Shown: positions 51,656 through 60,300 of the stretch, one piece after another
Layout of the letters: each line of letters begins with the position of its first letter
Numbering within the stretch: the stretch's first letter is position 1
DNA from: Patescibacteria group bacterium
GTDB taxonomy: Bacteria > Patescibacteriota > Patescibacteriia > Patescibacteriales > Patescibacteriaceae
Assembly: GCA_028704945.1 (NCBI GenBank)
Contig: JAQWEL010000001.1
Span: forward strand, 62,001 to 126,000
Reading direction: 5' to 3'
Length of the DNA stretch: 64,000 nucleotides
Notes under the pieces: model-generated
The model's database searches: none
Seen by the model: only the letters and a program-made list of their open reading frames with translations
Told to the model about the DNA's origin: nothing
Translations under genes and position numbers: made by a program

Positions 51656-51684
51656 TTGACCAGGCGCAGCTTTAATGATACTAT
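51656..51684 (+). promoter_or_regulatory. promoter of the M23 endopeptidase gene
   Basis: TTGACC (51656-51661), 17-base spacer, TACTAT (51679-51684). A GCGCAG/CTGCGC stem followed by TTTTA overlaps it and may terminate the upstream operon. Confidence 0.6.
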
Positions 51685-51711
51685 TTAAACTGCGCTTTTA
51701 TTGTTTAAATA

Positions 51712-53079
51712 ATGAAAAAAATAACTCAAATATTAGTTAATTTGGCGCTTTTCCTGATGAACGCTTTAAGAATAAGCTGGCTTGCTATATCAGGCTTGTT
51801 TGTGTTCGCTTACAAGCCGGTCAGGCTTATCTTAAAATTTTTTTATCATCTCTTTATTTTGCCGGTTTATCGTTTTTATTTGTTAGTTACTAAAAGGTCC
51901 GGCTTAGGAAAGGATCGAGGGCAAAAATTAGTTAAGTTTTTGTTATTAAACAAACGGTTGCTGCATATTTTGGTTGTCGGTTTATTTGTTATTATGATTT
52001 ATAACAATTTGACCATGGCTAATAGTGATTTGTCCGCTGAAGATGTTGTGGGCAAAACTATGTTAGCTAAGCTTGTTTCAGATGAATTCTTGACTGCTGA
52101 TGAAATGATTGAAGAAACTAGACCGACTATAAACATTGCTAAACATAATTATTTTGATAAAAGGATGGTTACTTCCGCCAAAGGAAGTATTCATACCAAA
52201 ACTAATCCTGAAGAAGACATTTTGATTGATTCCGTGTTTGTGCTTGATGGAGACGACACTAATATTAGAAATACTGAAAGAACTATTCCAACCAGAACTG
52301 AAACTATTAATTATGAAGTAGCGGCTGGAGATACACTAAGCTCAATCGCCAATAAATTTGGTATTTCTATTAGTACAATTTTATGGGAAAACAGTTTGAC
52401 AGCGAAAAGCTATATCCGGCCAGGTGATAAATTGGCAATTTTGCCTGTATCAGGCATTAGCCATAAGATTGTCCGCGGGGAAAGTTTGAAGTCAATTGCT
52501 AAAAAATATGGTGTTGATGAAGAAGACTTGTTAGTAATAAATAAAGTCGGCGCTAATATAAAAATTGGTAAAACGCTTATTATCCCTGGAGGACGGCCGT
52601 TGTCTGAAGGTGTTTCTATTGCCAGGACAACAACTCCGACTCGTCGCGCTGATGCTGGACGCGTCAGTACCGCTAATTTATCAGAGCCCAAAGAATCGGC
52701 CGGCAGAGTTAGCGGCGCTAAAATGAATTGGCCGACTACTGGTTATCGCATCACTCAATATTATTCTTGGCGTCATAATGGTTTGGATATAGCTAACAAA
52801 GTCGGGACACCGATTTATGCCGCTGATGATGGTGTAGTTGAAACCGCTGGTTGGAATAGTGGTGGTTATGGCAATCAGATTGTTATTAACCATGGCGGTG
52901 GTAAAAAGACTCGTTACGCTCATTTATCCGCTTTTTCTGTTCGCGCTGGCCAAGAGGTTGAAAAGGGTCAATATATAGCTGCTATGGGTTCAACTGGTCG
53001 TTCAACTGGCCCTCATATCCACTTTGAAATTATGTTTAGTGGTCGCCGTTATAATCCTTTAAACTATGTCGCCTATTAG
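51712..53079 (+). CDS. LysM and M23-domain peptidoglycan endopeptidase
   Basis: 455 residues. N-terminal hydrophobic segments (about 10-30 and 75-95) suggest membrane anchoring. A spacer leads to two LysM modules (YEVAAGDTLSSIANKFGISI near 205 and HKIVRGESLKSIAKKYGVDE near 255), which bind peptidoglycan. A Ser/Thr/Arg-rich linker is followed by the M23 metallopeptidase with HNGLDIANKVGTPIYAADDG, RYAHLSAFSV and GRSTGPHIHFEI (zinc His and Asp residues present). It probably cuts wall crosslinks during growth or contact with a host cell. A TTTAATATTAGC box and promoter precede it. Confidence 0.92.
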   Translation: MKKITQILVNLALFLMNALRISWLAISGLFVFAYKPVRLILKFFYHLFILPVYRFYLLVTKRSGLGKDRGQKLVKFLLLNKRLLHILVVGLFVIMIYNNLTMANSDLSAEDVVGKTMLAKLVSDEFLTADEMIEETRPTINIAKHNYFDKRMVTSAKGSIHTKTNPEEDILIDSVFVLDGDDTNIRNTERTIPTRTETINYEVAAGDTLSSIANKFGISISTILWENSLTAKSYIRPGDKLAILPVSGISHKIVRGESLKSIAKKYGVDEEDLLVINKVGANIKIGKTLIIPGGRPLSEGVSIARTTTPTRRADAGRVSTANLSEPKESAGRVSGAKMNWPTTGYRITQYYSWRHNGLDIANKVGTPIYAADDGVVETAGWNSGGYGNQIVINHGGGKKTRYAHLSAFSVRAGQEVEKGQYIAAMGSTGRSTGPHIHFEIMFSGRRYNPLNYVAY

Positions 53080-53122
53080 GTTAGTTTACTAAAGTTGGTT
53101 TTTAAAGTAAGATGTATTTTAT

Positions 53123-53398
53123 ATGATAATTAGAATAATTTTAGGTATAGTTTTTATTGCTATTGGTATCTTTTTGAACGTCAAGACAGAGTCTATGCTA
53201 CAGTCTTTCGGACGGATGGCTTGGTTTGAAATGAAATTGGGAGTAGAGGGAGGTTCTCGACTTGGTTATCGTTTAATCGGTATAATTTTGATATTTTTAG
53301 GCGTCCTAATTGCTTTTGGAATGATTGATGGTTTTATTATGTGGATTTTATCTCCTTTATTAAATTATGGTGCGCCATCAGCTGCTATAACTCCTTAA
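53123..53398 (+). CDS. small two-helix membrane protein
   Basis: 91 residues: a first helix (about 2-19, IRIILGIVFIAIGIFLNV), a short amphipathic loop (LQSFGRMAWFEMKLG), a second helix (about 51-76) and a short tail. I do not recognise a family, although similar short proteins are common beside wall genes in CPR genomes. It lies 43 bases after the M23 gene. Confidence 0.6.
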   Translation: MIIRIILGIVFIAIGIFLNVKTESMLQSFGRMAWFEMKLGVEGGSRLGYRLIGIILIFLGVLIAFGMIDGFIMWILSPLLNYGAPSAAITP

Positions 53399-53400
53399 TA

Positions 53401-53428
53401 TTGACAACTAACTTATTTTATATAAGAT
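53401..53428 (+). promoter_or_regulatory. candidate promoter of tRNA-Ala
   Basis: TTGACA (53401-53406), 16-base spacer, TAAGAT (53423-53428). Confidence 0.45.
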
Positions 53429-53440
53429 AAATTAGTCTTT

Positions 53441-53516
53441 GGGGATATAGCTCAGTTGGTAGAGCACCTGCTTTGCAAGCAGGGGGTCAGGAGTTCGAAT
53501 CTCCTTATCTCCACCA
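53441..53516 (+). tRNA. tRNA-Ala (UGC)
   Basis: Acceptor GGGGATA with TATCTCC; anticodon TGC in CTTTGCAAG; T-arm CAGGAG TTCGAAT CTCCTT. CCA follows the discriminator A, unlike the other tRNA genes here. Confidence 0.97.
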
Positions 53517-53524
53517 GTTTTTAT

Positions 53525-53552
53525 AAAATCACGAATTTTCGTGGTTTTTTTG
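53525..53552 (+). terminator. terminator of tRNA-Ala
   Basis: AAAATCACGAA pairs with TTCGTGGTTTT, followed by T residues. Confidence 0.8.
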
Positions 53553-53592
53553 CATTAGACTAATTATTTCTTTCCCTATATAATTAAAGTAT

Positions 53593-54102
53593 ATGAGAAT
53601 ATCAAAAGATCAATATTACATGAATATTGCTAAAGAAGTGGCTGGTCGCTCGACTTGTTTTCGCGCCAGACACGGGGCCGTGGTGGTTTTAAACGATCAA
53701 ATAGTTGCTACTGGCTATGTTGGTTCACCTCGAAAGACCAAGGATTGTTTTGAGCGGGGAAACTGCTTACGCACGGAGTTGAATATTCCGTCTGGCCAAC
53801 GCTATGAACTTTGCCGTAGTGTCCACGCCGAACAAAATGCTTTAATCAATGCCGCTCGGGCTGGCGTGAGTTTGCTGGGCGGGGTGATTTATCTTTATTC
53901 CGAAAGATTGATTGACAACAATTTTAAAATAGTCGAAGCTTTGCCTTGTTTTATCTGTAAGAAAATGATTATTAACGCCGGTATTACTGATTTAGTAAGT
54001 TTGCAAGTTGATGGTAGCCTAAAAAAATATAGTATTGAAGACTGGATTAATGATTGGCAAGAAAAAGACATTATTGATGACAAGGACCAATATGGCAAAT
54101 AG
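53593..54102 (+). CDS. deoxycytidylate deaminase (ComEB-like)
   Basis: dCMP deaminase converts dCMP to dUMP, the precursor for dTMP. The 169 residues contain the zinc site: VHAEQNAL (His and catalytic Glu) and LPCFICKKMI (two Cys). The sequence FRARHGAVVVLNDQIVATGY and the insert CFERGNCLRTELNIPSG are typical of this subfamily. Two genes downstream lies tmk, which phosphorylates dTMP, so the operon fits thymidine nucleotide supply. Confidence 0.92.
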   Translation: MRISKDQYYMNIAKEVAGRSTCFRARHGAVVVLNDQIVATGYVGSPRKTKDCFERGNCLRTELNIPSGQRYELCRSVHAEQNALINAARAGVSLLGGVIYLYSERLIDNNFKIVEALPCFICKKMIINAGITDLVSLQVDGSLKKYSIEDWINDWQEKDIIDDKDQYGK

Positions 54103-54124
54103 CTAATTAAATATTTTAAAATAT

Positions 54125-54592
54125 ATGGAACAAGAAAAAATTAATTCAACCAATGATATTGAAAAGCCAGTTGAAAGAAAAGATGAAAAGACTCCAGAAA
54201 CCTACACTGAAGAACTATCTAACCTGATTGATAAAAAATATAAAGAAAAACTTTTTAAAGCTATCAAAGCTAATTATCCTAACACTATAAAAGTGCTGGA
54301 TTTTTGCAAAAGCCTATCTGATCCTTTGAAAAATGAAGATTTAGCTAATGGAGAATATTCCGTTGAAGATTTAAAGTCTAATCCGTATTATCATCTTCTT
54401 ATGGGCAGCACGCCCCACCCAGGCCTGGAAATTAAGGAAAATAAATTAATTCAAGAGAAGATTAAAGATTTTATTAAAGAGTTGGCTGGTGAAAGTGAAG
54501 AAACTAAAGAAGCTTTAGCCGATGGAGAAAAAGAAGAAGATTTAAGCGATAGCGAAAATGAAGAAGAAAAATCCACTGATCAAGCGGCTTAA
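54125..54592 (+). CDS. acidic hypothetical protein
   Basis: 155 residues with no membrane segment. A charged N-terminus (KPVERKDEKTPETYTEELSN) precedes a predicted helical core with NPYYHLLMGSTPHPGLEIKE. The Glu-rich tail reads EKEEDLSDSENEEEKS. I do not recognise it. It sits between the dCMP deaminase and tmk genes with gaps of 22 and 11 bases, so it is cotranscribed; a link to nucleotide metabolism is only positional. Confidence 0.6.
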   Translation: MEQEKINSTNDIEKPVERKDEKTPETYTEELSNLIDKKYKEKLFKAIKANYPNTIKVLDFCKSLSDPLKNEDLANGEYSVEDLKSNPYYHLLMGSTPHPGLEIKENKLIQEKIKDFIKELAGESEETKEALADGEKEEDLSDSENEEEKSTDQAA

Positions 54593-54603
54593 AATTTAAT
54601 TTT

Positions 54604-55275
54604 ATGGCAGGTAAATTTATTGTTATTGATGGGACTGACGGTTCTGGCAAAACCACCCAATTAGAAATTTTAGCCGAATATTTGCGTGGACAAGGCCATC
54701 AAATCGAAACAGTTGATTTTCCGCAATATAATACCAAGGCGGCTGGTTTGGTTGAAGAATATTTATCTGGCAAATATGGTTCGGCGCAAGAAGTCGGACC
54801 ATATCGAGCCTCTATTTTTTACGCCGCCGATCGTTATGATGCCAGTTTCAAAATTAAGACTTGGCTTAATGAGGGTAAAATTATTTTAGCCAACAGATAC
54901 GTTTCTTCTAATATGGGGCATCAAGGTGGTAAGATTTTAGATTCAGCCGAGAGGACTAAATTTTTTGAATGGCTTTATGATTTGGAATATAATCTGTTTG
55001 TCGTGCCTAAACCCGATGCATCTTTAATACTTCATGTTGAAGCCGAAATTGCTCAACAATTAGCTTTAAAACGAGAGCGTGAAGACTGGCAAGGGAAAAT
55101 TAAAGACATTCATGAGGCTGACTTGAATCATTTAAAACAAGCCGAGAAAGCTTATTTAGAGATTTCCAAAATGCCAGGCTTTACTTTAATTGAATGCACT
55201 GAGAATGGAAATATTTTAGATCGTCCCACAATCGCCAAAAAGATTTGGCAAGAAGTAGAGAAAATTTTATTTTAA
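54604..55275 (+). CDS. tmk: thymidylate kinase
   Basis: Tmk converts dTMP to dTDP. The 223-residue protein has P-loop IDGTDGSGKTTQLE near residue 10, the base-recognition region YAADRYDAS, the lid region LKREREDWQGK with several arginines, and RYVSSNMGHQGGK in the dTMP site. Length is normal. Third gene of the deaminase operon and followed by a strong terminator. Confidence 0.95.
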   Translation: MAGKFIVIDGTDGSGKTTQLEILAEYLRGQGHQIETVDFPQYNTKAAGLVEEYLSGKYGSAQEVGPYRASIFYAADRYDASFKIKTWLNEGKIILANRYVSSNMGHQGGKILDSAERTKFFEWLYDLEYNLFVVPKPDASLILHVEAEIAQQLALKREREDWQGKIKDIHEADLNHLKQAEKAYLEISKMPGFTLIECTENGNILDRPTIAKKIWQEVEKILF

Positions 55276-55298
55276 ATTGAACAGAAAAATTGCAATAA

Positions 55299-55328
55299 TA
55301 AAAGAGCCTTTTTCTCGGCTCTTTTTTT
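55299..55328. terminator. bidirectional terminator
   Basis: AAAGAGCC (55301-55308) pairs with GGCTCTTT (55317-55324), T run after. Confidence 0.85.
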
Positions 55329-55331
55329 GGT

Positions 55332-56519
55332 TTATTTTAATACTATTAATTTTCGTAACAGACTTTCGGTTGTTTCTACTTCTGGTACAAAAAGATAATT
55401 GGTATATTCTTTGGTTTGCTTTTTGAAAGACTCGTCCGTATCGGTTATCATTTTTAATAGTTTGCTAATTTCCTTTTTTTCTGACGGATTGATGTCGTCG
55501 GCTTTTATCAGCGCTCTTAAACCGATAAATAAATCTTTGCTATGCTTTTGATAAAGTTGCAAAGGATGTTCGGCGATTATTTTGAGTAAGCTTTTTAAAA
55601 CTTCGGCCAAGCTATTTTTTCCATCGCCGACAGAGGCCATATATTTTTCGAAGACCCTGTCGTAATATGATTTTTGGCAGTGGATTAATATAGTCGCCCA
55701 TTCTTCTGGTGACTGAATATGGTTCGAAGTCATAATGATATCCATGAGCAGATATTTAGTCGAATTAGGTCCGCCGACAAAAGCAGCTAAAATGTTTTTG
55801 TTATTCAAGCTGGTGTGATTCTTTAAGACTTCAATTGTTCTTGATTTGTAGGTTCCGTCAAAATCGGTCGGAACTTTCAATATCAACAATAAATCTTGAA
55901 CGTTGGTTGTCGTGTTATTCAGTAGCATCACAGCTGCTTGTTCTTGGGGTGGTAAGTTTATTTCCGAATATTTTCCCTCGATATAGCCATGTTTAACCAT
56001 TAGTTGCAAACGATAATGGTTTGACAAGCCATTTTTTTCTTGGCCATTGTCGCTTCGCTTGGATAGAATTTCAAGAGCTTGCTGGCGTAGATTTGAATAG
56101 GCGGGACAATCGGCTGGATTTTTTTCTAAGATTAAACCCAACTCGTTGTCTGCCGGATCTTTTTTTAAGATTTTTTTAGCAGCCCTTAGGATAAGCTGGC
56201 TGTCATCGGAATGATTAATGACGAAAGCCCAATAATATCTCGCTTTTGATTTTAAAAGCATCTTTAAGATTTTTTTCTTAAGAAGACTTTCTTGAGTTTT
56301 TCCGAATAATCCTTTTAAGAATTCATCGAGCGCATCTTCGGTAAGATTTTTTTCGGCGTAAATGATTAAATCTTTAGCCAAAAAATGATGCGCAATGACA
56401 ATGTCAAGTAAATGTTCGCCCGAAACGATTTTTGATTCCGAGGCCGCCTTGCTTAGTAGCTCTTGAAGATACTCTTTGGCTGTTTGGGATAGACTTTTGT
56501 CTACTATTTTCTTGTTCAT
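55332..56519 (-). CDS. hypothetical helical protein
   Basis: About 395 residues from ATG 56519, which has GGAG seven bases upstream; the longer in-frame start at 56666 would add a hydrophobic tail read from the promoter region and is unlikely. The sequence is nearly all helical with regular Leu/Ile spacing (for example RAAKKILKKDPADNELGLIL and LIHCQKSYYDRVFEKYMASV), suggesting HEAT-like repeats, but I see no clear family or active-site motif. It has no signal peptide. A TTTAATATTAGC box lies upstream, shared with the divergent exported-protein gene. Confidence 0.6.
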   Translation of the reverse strand: MNKKIVDKSLSQTAKEYLQELLSKAASESKIVSGEHLLDIVIAHHFLAKDLIIYAEKNLTEDALDEFLKGLFGKTQESLLKKKILKMLLKSKARYYWAFVINHSDDSQLILRAAKKILKKDPADNELGLILEKNPADCPAYSNLRQQALEILSKRSDNGQEKNGLSNHYRLQLMVKHGYIEGKYSEINLPPQEQAAVMLLNNTTTNVQDLLLILKVPTDFDGTYKSRTIEVLKNHTSLNNKNILAAFVGGPNSTKYLLMDIIMTSNHIQSPEEWATILIHCQKSYYDRVFEKYMASVGDGKNSLAEVLKSLLKIIAEHPLQLYQKHSKDLFIGLRALIKADDINPSEKKEISKLLKMITDTDESFKKQTKEYTNYLFVPEVETTESLLRKLIVLK

Positions 56520-56587
56520 GATAAGCTCCAAAGTAATGTATAATATTTTTAAAAAACTGATGTTATTTAAGTATATTTTTTGTTTTT

Positions 56588-56593
56588 TGTCAA
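56588..56593 (-). promoter_or_regulatory. -35 element for the gene at 55332
   Basis: TTGACA; the matching -10 at 17 bases is weak (TTAAAT, 56565-56570). Confidence 0.35.
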
Positions 56594-56618
56594 TAAAAAT
56601 ATTAATTTTTATAAAAAT

Positions 56619-56631
56619 AGCTAATATTAAA
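56619..56631. promoter_or_regulatory. TTTAATATTAGCT box between divergent genes
   Basis: Lies 25 bases from the minus-strand -35 (56588) and 28 bases from the plus-strand -35 (56660). Confidence 0.5.
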
Positions 56632-56659
56632 TAAAAAATAGTATTGTTAGTAAGCACTA

Positions 56660-56688
56660 TTGACAATTATATTAAAATATGATATAAT
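56660..56688 (+). promoter_or_regulatory. promoter of the gene at 56735
   Basis: TTGACA (56660-56665), 17-base spacer ending AATATGA, TATAAT (56683-56688). Confidence 0.88.
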
Positions 56689-56734
56689 ATAGAAATAATA
56701 AAAATAGCCCCTTACAATTTAAAAAGGATATATC

Positions 56735-57064
56735 ATGAAAACCTTGGCCATTATAGTTTCGACAATAATTGCAATGACAGTTATCGCAATTATTTGCCTA
56801 ACCGCACTTGTTAGCGTTGCTAATGTTACCTTTACTGAAGTAAATGTCGAAGATCTTGGCAATGGATTTCAAAAAGTCACAACCATTACCAGCGTTTATG
56901 ACGATGTCAAAGAAGATTATGTTAATGACACCACCTGTGTTGTCATTGATAAAAGAACAGGTTCAAAAACCATTAATCAAATAAGCGCTGACGAACAAGT
57001 AATCGTTAATATACTTGTCGACGCAACTTCTGAAAACAGGACTAATCGCACAACGCATCGCTAA
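56735..57064 (+). CDS. small exported or membrane-anchored protein
   Basis: 109 residues. A long N-terminal hydrophobic helix (about 4-29) acts as signal or anchor. The rest is a short beta-prone domain, with FTEVNVEDLGNGFQKVTTIT and a single Cys in NDTTCVVID, then a Thr/Arg/Asn-rich end. AAGGA stands before the ATG and a consensus promoter further upstream, so it should be well expressed. No family recognised. It is divergent from the 55332 gene across a shared TTAATATTAGC box and ends at a terminator. Confidence 0.6.
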   Translation: MKTLAIIVSTIIAMTVIAIICLTALVSVANVTFTEVNVEDLGNGFQKVTTITSVYDDVKEDYVNDTTCVVIDKRTGSKTINQISADEQVIVNILVDATSENRTNRTTHR

Positions 57065-57081
57065 TCCTGGTAAAATAAAAT

Positions 57082-57118
57082 TTAAAATCCGCTACACAAT
57101 GTCAGCGGATTTTTATTT
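57082..57118. terminator. bidirectional terminator
   Basis: AAAATCCGCT pairs with AGCGGATTTT, T run after. Confidence 0.8.
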
Positions 57119-57121
57119 TTA

Positions 57122-58174
57122 TTAACTGTTAAAATCTATGCCGTACCTACTTTCAACCAATTTTACAAATTTTTTAACGTCAAGAGTCTTTAGGGTTTCC
57201 AGATCAGCTATTTCTTGATTATATTTTTTCATTGATCTTTGGTAGCCGATACCTTGTTCTTGCTTTTGACTTGGTATTAATTTTTTTGACAATCCTTCAA
57301 AAACTTCATCAATTCTTTTTTTATCACGCAATGATAAATTTTCGTAGCGAATCGGCGCTTCTGTTTCTTTTTCTGTTTTATATTTACTTTTTTCGTTCAT
57401 TATATCGTCCCTGAAACGTTCAACATCAAGATCTTTAATAGCGCTATATTCTTCCATTAGTTCTTTTTGAGCTTTTAGGGCTTTTTCTAAATCTTCAGGA
57501 GTATAATTACCTTGTTCGTAGGCTTGTCTTATTGAGATTAAGGAATCTTCGTTCATGCGTCTAAAAGCGTCGTTGATTTCGTATTGCTCGTTTGGTGGAA
57601 GATCTTGAAGATATATTTTTTCTCTTTTTGCCGGATTGTTGTCGAAAGAAACTTCTTGATTTGGTTGCGCCTCATCTTTAGTTTTTTTCTTAAACCAGCC
57701 TGTAAAAAGATTTTTAACAAAATCTTTCACTTCATTGCTCGCTAGTTTGCCAACACCGGTGATTGAATTTTTTAACTCCGTTGAAGTCGCTTGGATTTCT
57801 TTTCTTGTTTTTTCTAGTTCCTTTCCGGTCTTTCCAACTTCTTCTCTAGCATCGGCTAAATTAGTGAAAAATCGGTTATCCTTTACGCTAGTTTTTGGTG
57901 GTTCGTAGGGTGTAGTTCCAAAAAAATTCATTAAATTTTCACCTAAATCCGCCTTTTTGCTATTAACAGATCTATCTTGAATAGATCTGTTAATCGGCCG
58001 TCGCTCTGTTTCTTTTAATAAGTTTTTTTCTGGTTGAACATTTTTTATGGTTGATTCAGTTGATAAGCGCGTTGGCTGTTGTTTACCATAAGCCTCCACG
58101 GCGCGTCTTCTGGTTTCGACTGAAATTTGCGCATTATTCGACCCCTTTGTTGCGTGAGAATTTTCAAAACTCAT
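57122..58174 (-). CDS. hypothetical protein with two degenerate J-domain-like repeats
   Basis: 350 residues without signal peptide. The N-terminal half is polar with a central helix (EVGKTGKELEKTRKEIQATS) that may form a coiled coil. The C-terminal half holds two similar segments: LPPNEQYEINDAFRRMNEDS...LKDLDVERF-like near 205-270, and YENLSLRDKKRIDEVFEGLSKKL...LKTLDVKKF near 275-345. Both resemble the segment in the protein at 60301, which retains a J-domain-type His-Pro-Asp; here that tripeptide is replaced (for example IPS). I infer a common ancestral module that lost its DnaK-stimulating motif. Function unknown. Confidence 0.6.
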   Translation of the reverse strand: MSFENSHATKGSNNAQISVETRRRAVEAYGKQQPTRLSTESTIKNVQPEKNLLKETERRPINRSIQDRSVNSKKADLGENLMNFFGTTPYEPPKTSVKDNRFFTNLADAREEVGKTGKELEKTRKEIQATSTELKNSITGVGKLASNEVKDFVKNLFTGWFKKKTKDEAQPNQEVSFDNNPAKREKIYLQDLPPNEQYEINDAFRRMNEDSLISIRQAYEQGNYTPEDLEKALKAQKELMEEYSAIKDLDVERFRDDIMNEKSKYKTEKETEAPIRYENLSLRDKKRIDEVFEGLSKKLIPSQKQEQGIGYQRSMKKYNQEIADLETLKTLDVKKFVKLVESRYGIDFNS

Positions 58175-58249
58175 ATCATTATTGATAAAATATTTTAAGT
58201 TTAGTTTAATTTAATTATAATCTTTTTAATATAGTTTTTGCAATAAAAT

Positions 58250-58278
58250 TTAAAACGCCCATTTCCGAGCGTTTTAAG
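58250..58278 (-). terminator. terminator of the SdpI-like gene
   Basis: AAAACGC pairs with GCGTTTT around a 10-base loop. Confidence 0.5.
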
Positions 58279-58282
58279 GGGT

Positions 58283-58945
58283 TTATTTTTTATTACCTTT
58301 GAGGTAAATATAATAGGAGTAAAAACAAGTGGTAACCATTAGCAGTATAAAGGCTGCAAACATGATTATTTTAGTCGGTGTTCCTTTAAAGAAGCCAGAG
58401 ATTGCCAAGAGGAGCCCGCCTAAAAAGAACATTTTGCCGCCAAATTTGTGAGTTCTGTCCCAATTATTAGCGTTGGCTAAGGTCCAGGGCAGGCGAATGC
58501 CGAAAGTGTAATTTTGTTTTACTTTGGAAAGAGTTAGACCCATCAACATAATACCGACACCGATTAAAAAGGGCATATAAAAATCAATCGGTACTCTGAT
58601 GTCCATGCCGTTTAAGCCAGTAATCAAGTACATTGCCGCCATGAATACCAATAAGCCTGATTTAAAATAATGATATTGTTTAGCAAAAATTTTAAAATTT
58701 TCTTTATTAGGATCAATGTTCGGTATAAATAAGAATAAAGCATAGAGCCCAACTGTCAGACAAGGTATAAAGAAGGCGCCAAAGGTTCTACCCGACCAAC
58801 CATCAGCTTGCCCAGCTAAATTCCAGTGCACAGGGACTGTTTCCGGAAATGAATTGTAAAAGATAATTGAAGCGACAAACATAAAGGCGATAACCAAAAA
58901 AGGTATCGTTTCTGTTTTCCAAGAGATTTGTAAATAGTTTTTCAT
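58283..58945 (-). CDS. SdpI/DUF1648-family membrane protein
   Basis: 220 residues with six or so membrane helices. The N-terminal DUF1648 pattern FPETVPVHWNLAGQADGW is followed by the SdpI-type stretch NYTFGIRLPWTLANANNWDRTHKFGG. SdpI gives Bacillus immunity to the SdpC killing peptide and acts as a signal receptor; most homologues have unknown roles. In this window with several candidate membrane-active small peptides, an immunity function is tempting but there is no direct link. Confidence 0.85.
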   Translation of the reverse strand: MKNYLQISWKTETIPFLVIAFMFVASIIFYNSFPETVPVHWNLAGQADGWSGRTFGAFFIPCLTVGLYALFLFIPNIDPNKENFKIFAKQYHYFKSGLLVFMAAMYLITGLNGMDIRVPIDFYMPFLIGVGIMLMGLTLSKVKQNYTFGIRLPWTLANANNWDRTHKFGGKMFFLGGLLLAISGFFKGTPTKIIMFAAFILLMVTTCFYSYYIYLKGNKK

Positions 58946-59001
58946 AATAGTCTTGTTTTAAATTTAATAGTATTATAACATTAAATCGTTTTTCAAACAA
59001 T

Positions 59002-60102
59002 ATGAATTTATCAGATTTTAATTACAATTTGCCGACGGAATTAATTGCTATTGAGCCAGCTAATCCAAGGGATAGCGCTAAACTTTTAGTCGTGCATAAA
59101 GAAAATAAAAATTTTGAACACAAGCTTTTTAGCGATTTGATAGATTATTTAAATCAAGGCGATGTTTTGGTTTTAAATAATTCAAAAGTTATTCCCGCTC
59201 GCTTGATAGTGGAAAGGTTAGATAAAAATAGCCAACCGACTGGTGGCAAGGGTGAAGTTTTTTTGTGTTCCAGGCAATCAAATTTAAGCAGTGGCGCTAA
59301 AGATGTTTGGCAAGTTTTAATTAAGGGCCGAACTAAGCCGGGTAGTTTATTTCATGTCGGCAAACTAATAATAGAAGCAATCAGTGATTGCGGCGATGGT
59401 ACTTGGATGGCTGGTTTTAATTTAGGTGGAGAAGATTTTATGAGTGAAATAAGACGAATTGGTACTGTGCCTTTACCACCTTATATTGAAAAGCGTCGCC
59501 ATGATTTGGGTAAGGCAGAGTCAGACAGTAGTGATTTGCGAGAATATCAAACTGTTTTCGCCGGAGAACAGAATAATGGTTCAGTCGCTGCGCCAACGGC
59601 TGGATTGCATTTTACTCCAGAACTTTTAGAAAAAATTAAAGCTAAGGGTATAAAGATTTGTTTTGTTACTTTACATGTTGGATTAGGAACATTTTTGCCG
59701 GTTAAAGTGGATAAGATTGAAAATCATAAAATGCATGCTGAATGGGCTGAAGTACCAACTGCTGTTATTAGCACTATTAATGAAGCTAAAAATAATAATA
59801 AGAAAATAATTGCTGTCGGCACGACTTCGGCCAGAACTATTGAAGCTTGCTTTAAGGCGATGGCTGATAAAAAAATTGAGCCAAACAATGATTTTTCCGG
59901 CTGGGTAGATATTTTTATTTATCCTGGCTACGAATGGCTGGCGCTCGACGGTTTGGTCACTAATTTTCATTTGCCAAAATCAACCTTAATGATGCTTGTT
60001 TCAGCTATGGCTGGTCGTGATAAAATTATGTCGGCTTATCAATTAGCTATTGAAAATAGTTATCGTTTTTACAGCTACGGCGATGCTATGTTAATAATTT
60101 GA
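59002..60102 (+). CDS. queA: tRNA preQ1(34) S-adenosylmethionine ribosyltransferase-isomerase
   Basis: QueA makes epoxyqueuosine in the wobble base of certain tRNAs. The 366-residue protein starts with the signature DFNYNLPTELIAIEPANPRD and has GDVLVLNNSKVIPARL. Further hallmarks are EYQTVFAGEQNNGSVAAPTAGLHF, LHVGLGTFLPV, the HxMHAEW pattern, and DIFIYPGYEWLALDGLVTNFHLPKSTL at the end. Full length. A one-helix small ORF follows 13 bases later before the terminator. Confidence 0.97.
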   Translation: MNLSDFNYNLPTELIAIEPANPRDSAKLLVVHKENKNFEHKLFSDLIDYLNQGDVLVLNNSKVIPARLIVERLDKNSQPTGGKGEVFLCSRQSNLSSGAKDVWQVLIKGRTKPGSLFHVGKLIIEAISDCGDGTWMAGFNLGGEDFMSEIRRIGTVPLPPYIEKRRHDLGKAESDSSDLREYQTVFAGEQNNGSVAAPTAGLHFTPELLEKIKAKGIKICFVTLHVGLGTFLPVKVDKIENHKMHAEWAEVPTAVISTINEAKNNNKKIIAVGTTSARTIEACFKAMADKKIEPNNDFSGWVDIFIYPGYEWLALDGLVTNFHLPKSTLMMLVSAMAGRDKIMSAYQLAIENSYRFYSYGDAMLII

Positions 60103-60115
60103 TATTTATAAATAT

Positions 60116-60202
60116 ATGAGTATGCTTATAATTTCCATTATCGTAGTCGCTTTAATTATTTCATTTTTTGTAATCGGCCTTGCTAATGATTTACGGAAAT
60201 AA
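60116..60202 (+). CDS. 28-residue single-helix membrane peptide
   Basis: Short ORF reading MSMLIISIIVVALIISFF and then VIGLANDLRK: one hydrophobic helix of about 20 residues with a charged end. It starts 13 bases after queA and is followed at 60211 by a terminator, so it is probably the last gene of that transcript. No Shine-Dalgarno site is evident. Similar one-helix peptides can stabilise or regulate membrane proteins; nothing more specific can be said. Confidence 0.4.
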   Translation: MSMLIISIIVVALIISFFVIGLANDLRK

Positions 60203-60210
60203 ATTCAAAC

Positions 60211-60238
60211 AAAAAACCCGCATAAAGCGGGGTTTTCT
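60211..60238 (+). terminator. terminator after queA and the small ORF
   Basis: AAAACCCGC pairs with GCGGGGTTTT around ATAAA. Confidence 0.85.
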
Positions 60239-60300
60239 ATTTTATTCGACAAAAATTTATTTTTCCGATGAAGGAAGTTAAGTTTTTGTCGTGGATCCGG